Assembly: GCF_900142845.1 (NCBI RefSeq)
Contig: NZ_FSRU01000002.1
Span: 2,170,001-2,234,000 of the forward strand
Direction: 5' to 3'
DNA length: 64,000 nucleotides
From: Paraburkholderia phenazinium
GTDB taxonomy: Bacteria; Pseudomonadota; Gammaproteobacteria; Burkholderiales; Burkholderiaceae
Part shown: positions 17,017 through 26,896 of the stretch, one piece after another
Numbering within the stretch: position 1 is the stretch's first letter
Layout: each line of letters opens with the position of its first letter
Program-made: the position numbers and the translations under genes
The notes under the pieces: model-generated
What the model saw: the letters and a program-made list of their open reading frames with translations, nothing else
The model's database searches: none
What the model was told of the DNA's origin: nothing

Positions 17017-19977
17017 ATGTCCGACGTGCTCAAATCCACTGCCGGCGGTTGCGGCTCCGGCAATTGCGCGTGCAAGTCGCAAGCGCAGTCTCAGTCGCAA
17101 GGAAATCCGCAACCCCGCTCCCCCTTCGACGACACCGACTACGGCACGCCACTGCGCCACGCGGATGTCGACGTGACGCTCGAAATCGACGGTCAGGCGG
17201 TGACCGTTCCGGCCGGCACCTCCGTGATGCGGGCCGCGATCGAAGCCGGCGTGAACGTGCCGAAACTGTGCGCCACCGATTCGCTCGAACCGTTCGGCTC
17301 GTGCCGTTTGTGTCTCGTCGAGATCGAAGGCAAGCGCGGCTATCCGGCCTCGTGCACGACGCCGGTCGAAGCGGGCATGAAGGTGCGCACGCAAACGGAC
17401 CGTCTGCAGTCGCTGCGCCGCAATGTGATGGAACTGTACATCTCCGATCACCCGCTCGACTGCCTCACCTGCCCCGCCAACGGCGACTGCGAACTGCAGG
17501 ACATGGCGGGCGTGACGGGTCTGCGCGAGGTGCGCTACGGCTTCGACGGCGCGAACCACCTGAAGGATCAGAAGGACGAATCGAATCCGTACTTCACCTA
17601 CGATCCGTCCAAGTGCATCGTCTGCAACCGCTGCGTGCGTGCCTGTGAGGAAACCCAGGGCACCTTCGCGCTGACGATCGCCGGACGCGGCTTCGAATCG
17701 CGCGTCGCCGCCAGCGCCAGCGAGCCGTTCATGGACTCGGAATGCGTTTCGTGCGGCGCGTGCGTCGCTGCGTGCCCCACCGCGACGCTGCAGGAAAAGA
17801 GCGTTGTGATGCTCGGTCAGGCCGAGCATTCGGTGACCACGACCTGTGCATACTGTGGCGTCGGCTGCTCGTTCGAGGCCGAGATGAAGGGCAGCCAGGT
17901 CATACGCATGGTGCCGAATAAAAACGGCCAGGCCAACGAAGGCCACGCATGCGTGAAGGGCCGCTTCGCGTGGGGCTATGCCACCCACAAGGACCGCATC
18001 ACCAAGCCGATGATCCGCGCAAAGATCACCGACCCCTGGCGTGAAGTCAGTTGGGAAGAAGCGCTGAGCTATGCGGCCTCGGAGTTTCGCCGCATCCAGG
18101 CGAAGCATGGCCGCGATTCGATCGGCGGCATCACGTCGTCGCGCTGCACTAACGAAGAAACCTACCTGGTGCAGAAGCTCGTGCGCGCCGCGTTCGGCAA
18201 CAACAACGTCGACACCTGCGCGCGCGTGTGCCATTCGCCGACCGGCTATGGCCTGAAGACTACGCTCGGCGAATCGGCCGGCACGCAAACTTTCGCATCG
18301 GTCGACAAGGCCGACGTCATCATGGTGATCGGCGCGAATCCGACCGACGGTCATCCGGTGTTCGGCTCGCGCCTGAAACGCCGCGTGCGCGAAGGGGCGA
18401 AGCTGATCGTGGTCGATCCGCGCCGCATCGATATTGTCGATACGCCGCATGTCAAGGCGTCGCATCATCTGCAACTGCGGCCGGGCACCAACGTCGCGAT
18501 CGTCAATGCCCTCGCGCATGTGATCGTGACCGAGGGCCTCCTCAACGAAGCGTTTATCGCAGAACGTTGCGACACGCGCGCGTTCGATCAATGGCGCGCC
18601 TTTGTCGCGCTGCCGGAAAACGCACCGGAAGCCACGGCGGACATCACCGGCGTACCTGCCGAACACGTACGTGCAGCGGCGCGTATCTACGCCACGCCCG
18701 GCAATTCCGCGATCTATTACGGCCTCGGCGTCACCGAACACGCGCAAGGCTCGACCATGGTGATGGGCATCGCCAACCTTGCGATGGCTACCGGCAACAT
18801 CGGCCGCGAAGGGGTGGGCGTGAATCCGCTGCGCGGCCAGAACAACGTGCAGGGTTCGTGCGACATGGGCTCGTTCCCGCACGAACTGCCGGGTTACCGC
18901 CACATCAGCGACACGACCACCCGTACCCTGTTCGAAGAAGCCTGGCACGTCACGCTGCAACCCGAACCGGGCCTGCGCATTCCGAACATGTTCGACGCGG
19001 CGCTCGACGGCAGTTTCAAGGGGCTCTACTGCCAGGGCGAAGACATCGTGCAGTCGGATCCGAATACGCATCACGTGTCGGCTGCGCTGTCGTCGATGGA
19101 GTGCATCGTCGTGCAGGACATTTTCCTCAACGAAACCGCGAAGTACGCGCACGTACTGCTGCCCGGTTCGTCGTTCCTCGAAAAGGACGGCACCTTCACC
19201 AACGCGGAACGCCGCATCTCGCGGGTTCGCAAGGTGATGCCGCCCATTCCCGGTTACGCCGACTGGGAAGTCACGGTGATGCTCGCCCGCGCGCTCGGCT
19301 ATGAAATGGACTATGCGCATCCTTCCGAGATCATGGACGAAATCGCGCGCCTCACGCCGACCTTCCACGGCGTCTCGTATGCGAAGCTCGAGCAGCTCGG
19401 CAGCATTCAGTGGCCGTGTAACGAGAACGCGCCGGACGGCACGCCGACCATGCACATCGATACTTTCGTACGCGGCAAGGGCAAGTTCGTGATCACGAAG
19501 TTCATCGCGTCGCCCGAAAAGGTCACGCGCAAATTCCCGCTGATCCTCACGACAGGCCGCATCCTGTCGCAATACAACGTGGGGGCGCAAACGCGCCGCA
19601 CGGAAAACTCGCGCTGGCACGACGAAGACCGCCTCGAGATTCATCCGCACGATGCCGAGGAACGCGGCATCAAGATGGACGACTGGGTAGGCATCGAATC
19701 GCGCGCGGGCCAGACCGTGTTGCGCGCCAAGGTGACCGAACGGATGCAGCCGGGCGTCGTCTACACGACGTTCCACTTCCCCGAATCGGGCGCCAACGTG
19801 ATCACGACGGAGAGTTCCGACTGGGCCACCAATTGCCCCGAATACAAGGTGACAGCCGTGCAGGTGATGCCGGTCGAACAGCCGTCGCAATGGCAGAAGG
19901 ACTATTCGCGCTTCAACACGGAACAGCTCGACTTGCTGCGCCAGCGCGAACTGGCCAACGCAACGTCGGGCAAATGA
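17017..19977 (+). CDS. fdsA: Formate dehydrogenase alpha subunit, molybdenum bis-MGD catalytic subunit
   Basis: 986 aa from ATG 17017 (GGAG 6 nt upstream), with an alternative ATG at 17005. The N-terminal NuoG-like part binds a [2Fe-2S] cluster (Cys85, 96, 99, 113), a His-Cys3 cluster (His145, Cys149, 152, 158) and two [4Fe-4S] clusters (Cys200/203/206/210 and Cys243/246/249/253). The molybdopterin domain has its own cluster (Cys277, 280, 284, 312) and the catalytic pair Cys405-His406 in CARVCHSPTG, so it is the Mo/Cys type. An unusual Cys/Gly/Gln-rich leader (AGGCGSGNCACKSQAQSQSQ) precedes the first domain. Gene order is fdsG-B-A-D with no fdsC between A and D. Confidence 0.97.
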   Translation: MSDVLKSTAGGCGSGNCACKSQAQSQSQGNPQPRSPFDDTDYGTPLRHADVDVTLEIDGQAVTVPAGTSVMRAAIEAGVNVPKLCATDSLEPFGSCRLCLVEIEGKRGYPASCTTPVEAGMKVRTQTDRLQSLRRNVMELYISDHPLDCLTCPANGDCELQDMAGVTGLREVRYGFDGANHLKDQKDESNPYFTYDPSKCIVCNRCVRACEETQGTFALTIAGRGFESRVAASASEPFMDSECVSCGACVAACPTATLQEKSVVMLGQAEHSVTTTCAYCGVGCSFEAEMKGSQVIRMVPNKNGQANEGHACVKGRFAWGYATHKDRITKPMIRAKITDPWREVSWEEALSYAASEFRRIQAKHGRDSIGGITSSRCTNEETYLVQKLVRAAFGNNNVDTCARVCHSPTGYGLKTTLGESAGTQTFASVDKADVIMVIGANPTDGHPVFGSRLKRRVREGAKLIVVDPRRIDIVDTPHVKASHHLQLRPGTNVAIVNALAHVIVTEGLLNEAFIAERCDTRAFDQWRAFVALPENAPEATADITGVPAEHVRAAARIYATPGNSAIYYGLGVTEHAQGSTMVMGIANLAMATGNIGREGVGVNPLRGQNNVQGSCDMGSFPHELPGYRHISDTTTRTLFEEAWHVTLQPEPGLRIPNMFDAALDGSFKGLYCQGEDIVQSDPNTHHVSAALSSMECIVVQDIFLNETAKYAHVLLPGSSFLEKDGTFTNAERRISRVRKVMPPIPGYADWEVTVMLARALGYEMDYAHPSEIMDEIARLTPTFHGVSYAKLEQLGSIQWPCNENAPDGTPTMHIDTFVRGKGKFVITKFIASPEKVTRKFPLILTTGRILSQYNVGAQTRRTENSRWHDEDRLEIHPHDAEERGIKMDDWVGIESRAGQTVLRAKVTERMQPGVVYTTFHFPESGANVITTESSDWATNCPEYKVTAVQVMPVEQPSQWQKDYSRFNTEQLDLLRQRELANATSGK

Positions 19978-19986
19978 GGGCGCGCC

Positions 19987-20238
19987 ATGGATGAACAGAA
20001 CCTGATCGACATGGCGAACCGGATCGGCGAATTTTTCGATTCGATGCCGGATCGCGAAGAAGCGCTCGCCGGCATCGCCGATCATATTCGCCGTTTCTGG
20101 GAGCCGCGCATGCGGCGTGCGTTGCTGGCCACGCTCGATCGGCCGGATGCGGACGGCCTGCAGATGTCGGGCATCGTCAGAGAGGCCGTGCTGGCGAATC
20201 GCGAGAAGCTGACACCGGCGGCCGCTGTGGCCGGCTGA
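19987..20238 (+). CDS. fdsD: Formate dehydrogenase delta subunit
   Basis: 83 aa, 9 bp after fdsA. A small helical protein found only in fds-type operons. MDEQNLIDMANRIGEFFDSM, HIRRFWEPRMRRALLA and VREAVLANREKL match the FdsD pattern (AxxIGxFF, FWxPRMRxxL). Its role is in assembly or stability of the complex; the mechanism is not settled as far as I know. Confidence 0.9.
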   Translation: MDEQNLIDMANRIGEFFDSMPDREEALAGIADHIRRFWEPRMRRALLATLDRPDADGLQMSGIVREAVLANREKLTPAAAVAG

Positions 20239-20308
20239 CCTGGAGGCGAGCGCGGCATGCGACGCGTCACAACGTCATGCCGCGCCAGGTGTCGCTGGGC
20301 ACATCGCC

Positions 20309-22021
20309 CTAACCGGCCGCCTGCTGCGGCGTCACGCTCCTCGCGAACCACGCCTCGCAGTGGCGCAGCAAGCCGTTCAGATCCGACGCCGGACGCCCAC
20401 GCGCACAGATATACCCGTCTGGACGCATCAGATAAAACGCCGGCCGGGTTCGCCCATAGGACTCGGACAGCGGCGGCGCGCCCTCGCCTGTCGTATCGCT
20501 GATCCGCCAGATTCGCACCGCGCCGGGCAAGAGCCGCTCGATGGCGTCGCTCAGGCGGTCGAGATCGGCGTCGCGCGCCGCGTGGCGGCTCGCAGCCGGA
20601 TCGAGCGGCGCTTCGTTGGGCGCGACCGGTGCGACCAGCAGAAACAGCGAAAAAAGCGCCGGGTCGTGCAGATCGAAAATGCAGCCGATACCGGGTGCAC
20701 GCCCCAGTGGTCCATCCACGACATGCACAAGCGCATCGGGTGCGCGCTCACCGGCGCGCGGTCCGCCATCGAGCACCCGTTCGAGCGTGAGCGGACTGCG
20801 CCGGTACTGGATCGACAGTTCGCTCACCGTCAGGCGTGCGGCATCGCGCAGCGGGCCGAGCGCGGCAAGCGCCGGCATGACGTGCTCGCGCAATAGCTTG
20901 AGCGGCCCATGATCGGCTTCCGCCATGTGCGTCACAAAGCTGGTCTGCCGCAACACATCGCGCTCGATCGGATGCCGCTCCAGGTGATACGAATCGAGCA
21001 GCCGGTCCGGCGCATGCCCCTTCATCACGCGAGCCAGCTTCCAGCCCAGGTTGAACGCTTCCTGAATTCCGGTGTTCATACCCTGCGCGCCGGCGGGGCT
21101 GTGCACATGCGCGGCGTCGCCGGCCAGAAACACGCGCTCGACCCGCAACTGTTCGACCATCCGGCTGTTCAGATGAAAATGCGTCGCCCACGTCAGGTCC
21201 GCGAACTTCACCGGATGATGGATACGCCGTGCGGCAAGCGCGCGGCATTCCTCGAGCGAAGGCGCGGGCGCAGGTGCTGCCACCTTTGGCGCTGTCTCGC
21301 CGGAACCGTCCGGTGAGGCCGGCATTGCCGGATGATCCGCAATCAACCGGTAGCGCCCCGCGCCCATCGGAAACAGGGCCGCGAGTCCTTCGCCTGAGGC
21401 AAAGATATGGAACTCGTCGTCTGACCAGTCCGTCTCCGCCTGCAGATCGGCGAGCAGGAAAGTCTGCTCGAAAGTCTTGCCGGCGAAGCTCATGCCGAGG
21501 CGGTGGCGAATCGCGCTATGCGCGCCGTCCGCCGCGATCAGGTACGAGGGATGGACGGTTTCGCTGCGTCCGTCGGCGTGTTGCAGCGTCGCACTGAGCC
21601 CGGCCGATCCCTGCGCGAACATCGTCAGCTCGACACCGCGCTGGATGTTCACGCCGAGCGTCGCCAGATGCTCGGTCAGCAAGCGTTCGGTGACGGCCTG
21701 ATCGAGGAACAGCACGTACGGATAGCGCGTCTGCAGCGGATCGAAATCAAGGCGCGCGAGACGTTGCCCATTGGAATAGAGATTCGCTGCGCGGGCGCGA
21801 TGTCCCAGTTCCAGAAACGGCTCGATGAGGCGATGCTGTTCAAGCAGTTCAAGCGTGCGTGCCTGAATGCCGATGGCCCGCGAATGCGGATCCGGCTGCA
21901 GCGCCTTGTCGATCAGACGCACGGAAATATGCGCACGAGCGAGGCTCATGGCTGCAGCAAGCCCGGTTGGGCCCGCCCCAACGATCAGCACCGGCGACGC
22001 ATCGTATGAAGCGGCGGCCAT
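20309..22021 (-). CDS. FAD-dependent aromatic-ring monooxygenase (PheA/TfdB-type)
   Basis: 570 aa with GGAG 7 nt before ATG 22019-22021. Flavoprotein hydroxylase of the p-hydroxybenzoate hydroxylase fold. The dinucleotide motif VLIVGAGPTGLAAAMSLARAH is at ~12-32. The DG motif is in LIAADGAHSAIRHRLGMSF. The second FAD motif is VFLAGDAAHVHSPAGAQGMNTG. The C-terminal ~170 residues form the thioredoxin-like domain typical of phenol hydroxylase relatives (RPDGYICARG). The substrate is not evident, as no aromatic ring-cleavage genes are adjacent. It is followed on the same strand by the CDF gene 79 bp upstream; co-transcription is possible but there is no functional link. Confidence 0.87.
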   Translation of the reverse strand: MAAASYDASPVLIVGAGPTGLAAAMSLARAHISVRLIDKALQPDPHSRAIGIQARTLELLEQHRLIEPFLELGHRARAANLYSNGQRLARLDFDPLQTRYPYVLFLDQAVTERLLTEHLATLGVNIQRGVELTMFAQGSAGLSATLQHADGRSETVHPSYLIAADGAHSAIRHRLGMSFAGKTFEQTFLLADLQAETDWSDDEFHIFASGEGLAALFPMGAGRYRLIADHPAMPASPDGSGETAPKVAAPAPAPSLEECRALAARRIHHPVKFADLTWATHFHLNSRMVEQLRVERVFLAGDAAHVHSPAGAQGMNTGIQEAFNLGWKLARVMKGHAPDRLLDSYHLERHPIERDVLRQTSFVTHMAEADHGPLKLLREHVMPALAALGPLRDAARLTVSELSIQYRRSPLTLERVLDGGPRAGERAPDALVHVVDGPLGRAPGIGCIFDLHDPALFSLFLLVAPVAPNEAPLDPAASRHAARDADLDRLSDAIERLLPGAVRIWRISDTTGEGAPPLSESYGRTRPAFYLMRPDGYICARGRPASDLNGLLRHCEAWFARSVTPQQAAG

Positions 22022-22100
22022 GCAGAACTCCGGAGACCAACATGCCGCCTAGTGTACGCCGCTGCCCCGCCGCCTGACGGTGCACTGCGTCAATCCCGCA

Positions 22101-23156
22101 TCAGTGCGCGTGCGGATGCTCGAGCGAGCAGTGGTGATCGGTCGTGCCGAGATCGACCTGCAGGGTGGCGTGCTGCATCGCAAATCGCTCGCGCAGCGTG
22201 AGTACGATGGCGTCGACAACTGCGTCGCCGGGATGTCCCGCCGGGATCACGAGATGCGCGCTCAGCGCGTTGCCGGTGGTGGACAGCGCCCACACGTGCA
22301 GGTCGTGCACGTCGGTGACGCCCGGCTGGCCCGCGAGATAGTCGCGAATGCGCTGCAGGTCGACGCCGGGCGGAACCGCATCCAGCGCGAGCCGCACCGA
22401 ATCGCGCAGCAGCCCCCACGTGCCGTACACAATCACCGCCACGACAACGAGACTCATGACCGGGTCGAGCCAGGTCCAGTTCGTACCGAGAATCACGAGG
22501 CCGCTCACCGCGACGGCCGCGGAAATCAGCGCATCGCCGGCCATGTGGAGAAAGGCGCCGCGAATATTGAGGTCTTCCTTCTGGCCGCGCATGAAGAGCC
22601 ACGCGGAGAAGCCGTTGACCAGCATCCCGACCGTAGCGACGACGAACACCGTCAGCCCCGCAACGGGCGCGGGGTTCATCAGACGGCCGATCGCTTCGGC
22701 GACGATCACGCCGCACGCGAACAACAGCAGCCCGGCATTCGCAAGCGAAGCGAGGATCGAGGTGCTGCCATAGCCGAAGGTGTAGCGCGCCGAGGGGCGC
22801 CGCGTGGTGAGCCACGTCGCGCCCCAGGCGAGCAGCAGGCCCAGCACGTCGGAGAGATTGTGGCCGGCGTCGGCGAGCAGCGCAGTGGAATGCGCGAGCA
22901 CGCCGTAGATGCCCTGAACCAGGACAATGACGACGTTCAGTACGACGGCGATAGCGAAGGCGCGTCCATGGCCCGCGACCGGCGCGTGGTGGTGATGGTG
23001 GCCGCCGTGGCTGTGGTTGTGATCGTGGGTATGGCTGTGACCGTGCGCGGCGTGCTCATCGCCGTGTGCGGCGTGATCGTGTCCGGTGTGGTCATGCCCC
23101 GCGTGATTTTCGTCGCGCTCGCCGGCGGGGTCATCGGGAACGGGAGGGGTCGTCAT
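22101..23156 (-). CDS. Cation diffusion facilitator, zinc-type (CzcD/ZitB-like)
   Basis: 351 aa from ATG 23154-23156. Proton-coupled heavy-metal exporter in the inner membrane. The N-terminus (~18-57) is extremely His/Asp-rich (alternating HDH, HAAH and HSH groups and a run of five His) and likely binds metal. Six TM helices follow. The Zn-site motifs HNLSD (His99/Asp103, TM2) and HMAGD (TM5) give the HD–HD tetrahedral site associated with zinc and cobalt rather than Mn or Fe. The C-terminal cytoplasmic domain holds VTDVHDLHVWALSTTGNALSAH, characteristic of CDF. It is divergent from the TPR gene. Confidence 0.93.
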   Translation of the reverse strand: MTTPPVPDDPAGERDENHAGHDHTGHDHAAHGDEHAAHGHSHTHDHNHSHGGHHHHHAPVAGHGRAFAIAVVLNVVIVLVQGIYGVLAHSTALLADAGHNLSDVLGLLLAWGATWLTTRRPSARYTFGYGSTSILASLANAGLLLFACGVIVAEAIGRLMNPAPVAGLTVFVVATVGMLVNGFSAWLFMRGQKEDLNIRGAFLHMAGDALISAAVAVSGLVILGTNWTWLDPVMSLVVVAVIVYGTWGLLRDSVRLALDAVPPGVDLQRIRDYLAGQPGVTDVHDLHVWALSTTGNALSAHLVIPAGHPGDAVVDAIVLTLRERFAMQHATLQVDLGTTDHHCSLEHPHAH

Positions 23157-23298
23157 AGGATACGGGCCGCGTCGTCGACACACACATGAACAGTGCGTCA
23201 TACGTTATAGATCAACATCCCGACCGTCAATCGATGGGTGGGAGGCCGCGAGTGTGGGAAAATACGACATTTGCCTTACAAGACTTGCCCTTCCCGTC

Positions 23299-25146
23299 AT
23301 GGAACCCCTGTTTGAGAGCGCCTACGCGGCGCATCGTGACGGCCGCCTCGACGATGCCGAGCGCGGCTATCGTGCCGCGCTCGATATCGATCCCGCGCAT
23401 GTCGATGCGCTGCACCTGCTGGGCGTACTGCGCCACCAGCTGGGTCAGCACGCCGAAGCAGCCGACCTCGTCGGCCGCGCGGCCGACCTGCGTCCGCAGG
23501 ATGCCGCGCTGCAGCTGAATCTCGGCAACGCGCTCAAGGCACTGGGGCAACTCGACGGCGCCATCGAGCGCTTTCGCAACGCCTTGACGCTGGCACCGTC
23601 TTTTCCGCTCGCGCACTACAACCTCGGCAACGCGTATGCGGCGGCCGGCCGTCACGAAGACGCCGCCGACGCTTTCCGGAAATCGTTGCGCCTGCAACCG
23701 GATAACGCCTCGATTCACAACAACCTGGGCAACGCGCTGCACGCGCTCGGGCGCCACGACGAAGCAATTGCCTCGTTCCAGCGCGCGCTCGAACTGCAGC
23801 CGGGTCACGCGGGCGCCCACAACAATCTCGGCATGGCGCTCAATGCGCTTGGCCGGGCCGATGAAGCCGTCGAGCAGTTTCGCGCCGCGATTTCCGCGCA
23901 GCCGCGCTTTGTCGCCGCGCATTTCAACCTCGCCAACACGCTGGACGCCACCGGCCAGCACGCACAGGCGCTCGGCGCATTCGAAGTCGTGCTGGCATTG
24001 CAGCCGCAGCTTCCGCCGGCGCTGTACGGCTTGGGCAACGCGCTCGCCGCGTTGGGGCGTCACAAGGAGGCGCTGCCGCGTTTTGAACTCGTGGTGGGCC
24101 TCGATCCGAAGTTCGCGCTCGCGTGGCTGAGCCTCGGCACCACGCACCACGCGCTCGGCGCGCATGCTGCGGCCGTACGCGCATTCGATCAGGCGTTGCG
24201 CCTGCGGCCCGATCTGGCGTCCGCGCATATGAACCGGGCCCTGGCGTGGCTCACGCTCGGCGATTTCGCGCGTGGACTGCCCGAATACGAATGGCGTCTC
24301 AAGACCACGGCGCAGCGTGCCCCGCAGACGCTGCCCCGCTGGCAAGGCGAGCCGATCGAAAAGCGCACGCTGTTCGTGCATGCCGAACAGGGTTTCGGCG
24401 ACACGCTGCAGTTCGTGCGTTTCGTGCCGATCGCGGCGCAGCGCGCAGCGCGCGTCGTGCTCGAGGTGCAGCCGCAGCTCGCGCCGATTCTCGCGCCCGC
24501 CGCACTCGAGTGGCGCGTCACGCTGATCGCCCAGGGCACGCCGCGCCCACAGGCAGATCTGCAATGTCCGCTGCTGAGCTTGCCGCTGGCGCTCGGCACG
24601 AACAGCGAGACCATTCCGGCGCGCACGCCCTACCTCAGCGTGCCGCCTACCTACCGGCGCAAGTGGCGCGGTTCGCTCGGCGGCCACGCCAAGCGCAAGA
24701 TCGGCCTCGCCTGGTCCGGCCGCGTCCAGCAACATGAAAACCGCACGATGCCGCTCGCCGTGCTCGAGCCGCTCTTCGCGCTCGAAGGCATCGACTGGAT
24801 CGTCCTGCAGCCGAATCTCAGCGCAGCGGAATGCGCCACGCTCGACTCGCATCCGCGCGCCGGCTCGATTCACCGTTTCGACAAACGTGTCGGCGATTTT
24901 GCGGACACCGCGGCAATCATCGAACGGCTCGACGCGGTCGTTTCGATCGACACCTCGATTGCCCATCTGTGCGGCGCATTGCGCAAGCCGCTCTGGCTGA
25001 TGCTGCCGTTCGCCGCCGACTGGCGCTGGTTCGTCGACGAACCGCGCAGCCCGTGGTATCCCGGCGCGCGCCTCGTGCGTCAGCCGCAACCGGGTGCGTG
25101 GGATGCCGTGGTCGAGAAGGTCGCGAACGAACTACGTCAGGCGTAG
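23299..25146 (+). CDS. TPR protein with C-terminal glycosyltransferase-like domain
   Basis: 615 aa from ATG 23299 (MEPLFESAYAAHRDGRLDDAE). About nine or ten tandem 34-residue TPR units cover ~1-330 (repeating pattern AHxNLGNALxALGxxDEAIxxFxxALxLxP). The C-terminal half has RTLFVHAEQGFGDTLQFVRF, KIGLAWSGRVQQHENRTMPL, IERLDAVVSIDTSIAHLCGAL and PLWLMLPFAADWRWF, a GT-B/heptosyltransferase-like nucleotide-sugar region common in bacterial TPR–GT proteins. Such proteins may glycosylate other proteins or lipids; the acceptor is unknown. No signal peptide. It ends at a strong bidirectional terminator. Confidence 0.85.
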   Translation: MEPLFESAYAAHRDGRLDDAERGYRAALDIDPAHVDALHLLGVLRHQLGQHAEAADLVGRAADLRPQDAALQLNLGNALKALGQLDGAIERFRNALTLAPSFPLAHYNLGNAYAAAGRHEDAADAFRKSLRLQPDNASIHNNLGNALHALGRHDEAIASFQRALELQPGHAGAHNNLGMALNALGRADEAVEQFRAAISAQPRFVAAHFNLANTLDATGQHAQALGAFEVVLALQPQLPPALYGLGNALAALGRHKEALPRFELVVGLDPKFALAWLSLGTTHHALGAHAAAVRAFDQALRLRPDLASAHMNRALAWLTLGDFARGLPEYEWRLKTTAQRAPQTLPRWQGEPIEKRTLFVHAEQGFGDTLQFVRFVPIAAQRAARVVLEVQPQLAPILAPAALEWRVTLIAQGTPRPQADLQCPLLSLPLALGTNSETIPARTPYLSVPPTYRRKWRGSLGGHAKRKIGLAWSGRVQQHENRTMPLAVLEPLFALEGIDWIVLQPNLSAAECATLDSHPRAGSIHRFDKRVGDFADTAAIIERLDAVVSIDTSIAHLCGALRKPLWLMLPFAADWRWFVDEPRSPWYPGARLVRQPQPGAWDAVVEKVANELRQA

Positions 25147-25176
25147 ACGGCCGCCTTCGCAGCCCCAGACGCTCCA

Positions 25177-25218
25177 AAAGAAAACCCCCACGCTCTTGCG
25201 AGCGTGGGGGTTTTCTTT
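25177..25218. terminator. Bidirectional terminator between convergent genes
   Basis: A perfect 19-bp stem: AAAGAAAACCCCCACGCTC (25177-25195), TTGC loop, and its complement (25200-25218). The A-rich and T-rich flanks make it work on both strands, serving the TPR gene and the convergent MFS gene. Confidence 0.95.
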
Positions 25219-25229
25219 GCGTAGCGGCC

Positions 25230-25273
25230 TGAAGCCGCTTTGAAGCCGCTTTGAAGCCGCTTCGAAACCGCTT
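25230..25273. repeat. 11-bp tandem repeat, four units
   Basis: TGAAGCCGCTT occurs three times perfectly (25230-25240, 25241-25251, 25252-25262), then a variant CGAAACCGCTT (25263-25273). It lies between the terminator and the MFS gene, and the last unit runs into that gene's stop codon. Confidence 0.85.
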
Positions 25274-26567
25274 AAGCCGCGCGGTACTGGTTGCGCGATT
25301 CGGGCGTGCGATACAGCACGAGCGTCGCGATCAAACCGCAGATTGCCGCCAGACCGAGCCACAAGCCAGGCGCAGCCTTGTTGCCGGTCGTATGGATCAG
25401 CAGCGTGGAGATGGCCGGCGTGAAACCGCCGATCGTCGTCGCAAGGCTGTAGGCGAGCGAGAAACCCGCGGTACGCACTTCGACCGGCATCACTTCGGTC
25501 AATGCCACCACCATCGCACCGTTATAGCAGGCGTACAGGAACGAGAGCCACAGTTCGACAATGAGCAGGCGAGCGAACGACGGCTCGGCCACCAGCCATT
25601 GCACCGCCGGATAGGCCGTGAGGATCGTCAGGATGGTGAACACCAGCAGCACCGGACGACGCCCGACGCGATCCGAGACCGCGCCGGCGAGCGGCAGCCA
25701 GACCAGATTCGACAGCCCGATGCAAACCGTGACGACCAGCGAGTCGAGCGACGACAACTTCAGCACTTCCTTGCCGAAAGTCGGCGTGTAGGCCGTGATC
25801 ATATAGAACGAGACCGTCGTCATGATCACCATGCCCATGCCGCCGAGCACAATGCCCCAGTTGTCGAGCATCGACTTCATGATCTCGCGCATGCTCGGAC
25901 GATGCTTGCGCGCCGCAAACTCTTCAGTTTCCTGCAGCGAACGGCGGATCAGGAACAGGAACGGCACGATCAGGCAACCGATCAGGAACGGCACGCGCCA
26001 GCCCCAGTCAGTCATCTGTTCAAGCGGCAGAATCTGGTGCAAGACGACACCAATCAGCGCCGCAAACACGACGGCCACCTGCTGGCTGCCCGACTGCCAG
26101 GAGCAATAGAAGCCCTTGTTACCCTTGGTCGCGATCTCCGACAGGTAGACCGACACGCCGCCCAGTTCCACGCCGGCCGAGAAACCTTGCAGCAGACGGC
26201 CCAACAGAACGAGAGCCGGCGCGAGCATGCCGATTGTCGCGTAGCCCGGAATGGCCGCGACCGTCAGCGTGCCGAGCGCCATCAAGCCGAGCGTCAGCAT
26301 CAGGCCTTTGCGCCGGCCGTGATGGTCGATGTAAGCGCCGAGGACGATGGCGCCGAGCGGCCGCATCAGGAAGCCTGCGCCGAATACCGACAACGACAGC
26401 ATCAGCGAAGCGAAATCGCTCCCGCTCGGGAAGTAGGTCTTGGCAATATACGAAGCGTAATAGCCGTAGACCATGAAATCGTACATTTCCAGAAAGTTGC
26501 CGCTGACGACGCGGAAAACTGTCCGGACCTTCGATTCATTGGAAGATGCGTGAGACGCAGTAGACAT
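25272..26567 (-). CDS. MFS metabolite:proton symporter (MHS family, citrate/tricarballylate-like)
   Basis: 431 aa from ATG 26565-26567 ([20 protein letters not shown]); the longer open frame upstream is not conserved-looking. Twelve TM helices of the metabolite:H+ symporter branch. The opening [47 protein letters not shown] (loop 2-3 motif), [24 protein letters not shown] and [11 protein letters not shown] are typical of citrate, tricarballylate or shikimate carriers. The organic acid cannot be named. It is convergent with the TPR gene, and a weak GAGA ribosome-binding site precedes the start. Confidence 0.9.
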   Translation of the reverse strand: MSTASHASSNESKVRTVFRVVSGNFLEMYDFMVYGYYASYIAKTYFPSGSDFASLMLSLSVFGAGFLMRPLGAIVLGAYIDHHGRRKGLMLTLGLMALGTLTVAAIPGYATIGMLAPALVLLGRLLQGFSAGVELGGVSVYLSEIATKGNKGFYCSWQSGSQQVAVVFAALIGVVLHQILPLEQMTDWGWRVPFLIGCLIVPFLFLIRRSLQETEEFAARKHRPSMREIMKSMLDNWGIVLGGMGMVIMTTVSFYMITAYTPTFGKEVLKLSSLDSLVVTVCIGLSNLVWLPLAGAVSDRVGRRPVLLVFTILTILTAYPAVQWLVAEPSFARLLIVELWLSFLYACYNGAMVVALTEVMPVEVRTAGFSLAYSLATTIGGFTPAISTLLIHTTGNKAAPGLWLGLAAICGLIATLVLYRTPESRNQYRAA

Positions 26568-26896
26568 GACATTCTCGAAATGGCCCACCGCCGGATCGAG
26601 CCCGGCATGATTGGGCAGTTGACAACACTTCACCGCGTCGGCGAGCAGAGGCCACTGGCGAGGGAAAACCTGGGAACAAACAACGCGCCGGGGGCGCTGC
26701 ATTTTGATGCTGTGCAGATTGCAGCGGTATAAGGGTAAACCTAGGGGTGCCGCCGCGATATCTGCGAGACCGCATGTTACCGTTCCTGACGCAAGCTTGC
26801 AGTCAAGTAACGCAATGATCGCGCCCCTTCGCGGCGCTCGCAGTACACTCGCGGTACCCTTGGTTGATTCCCCTCTTTCACGTGACTGTCGAACAG
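26568..26896. other. Intergenic region between divergent MFS and GNAT genes (329 bp)
   Basis: No supported gene. Frames extending both flanking genes into this space are open but lack conserved sequence or ribosome-binding sites. It must contain two divergent promoters; I could not place convincing boxes. Confidence 0.5.

Noticed and set aside
16921..20085. 1054-aa minus-strand open frame opposite fdsA
   Set aside because: Mirror of the conserved fdsBA genes; translation has no recognisable domains.
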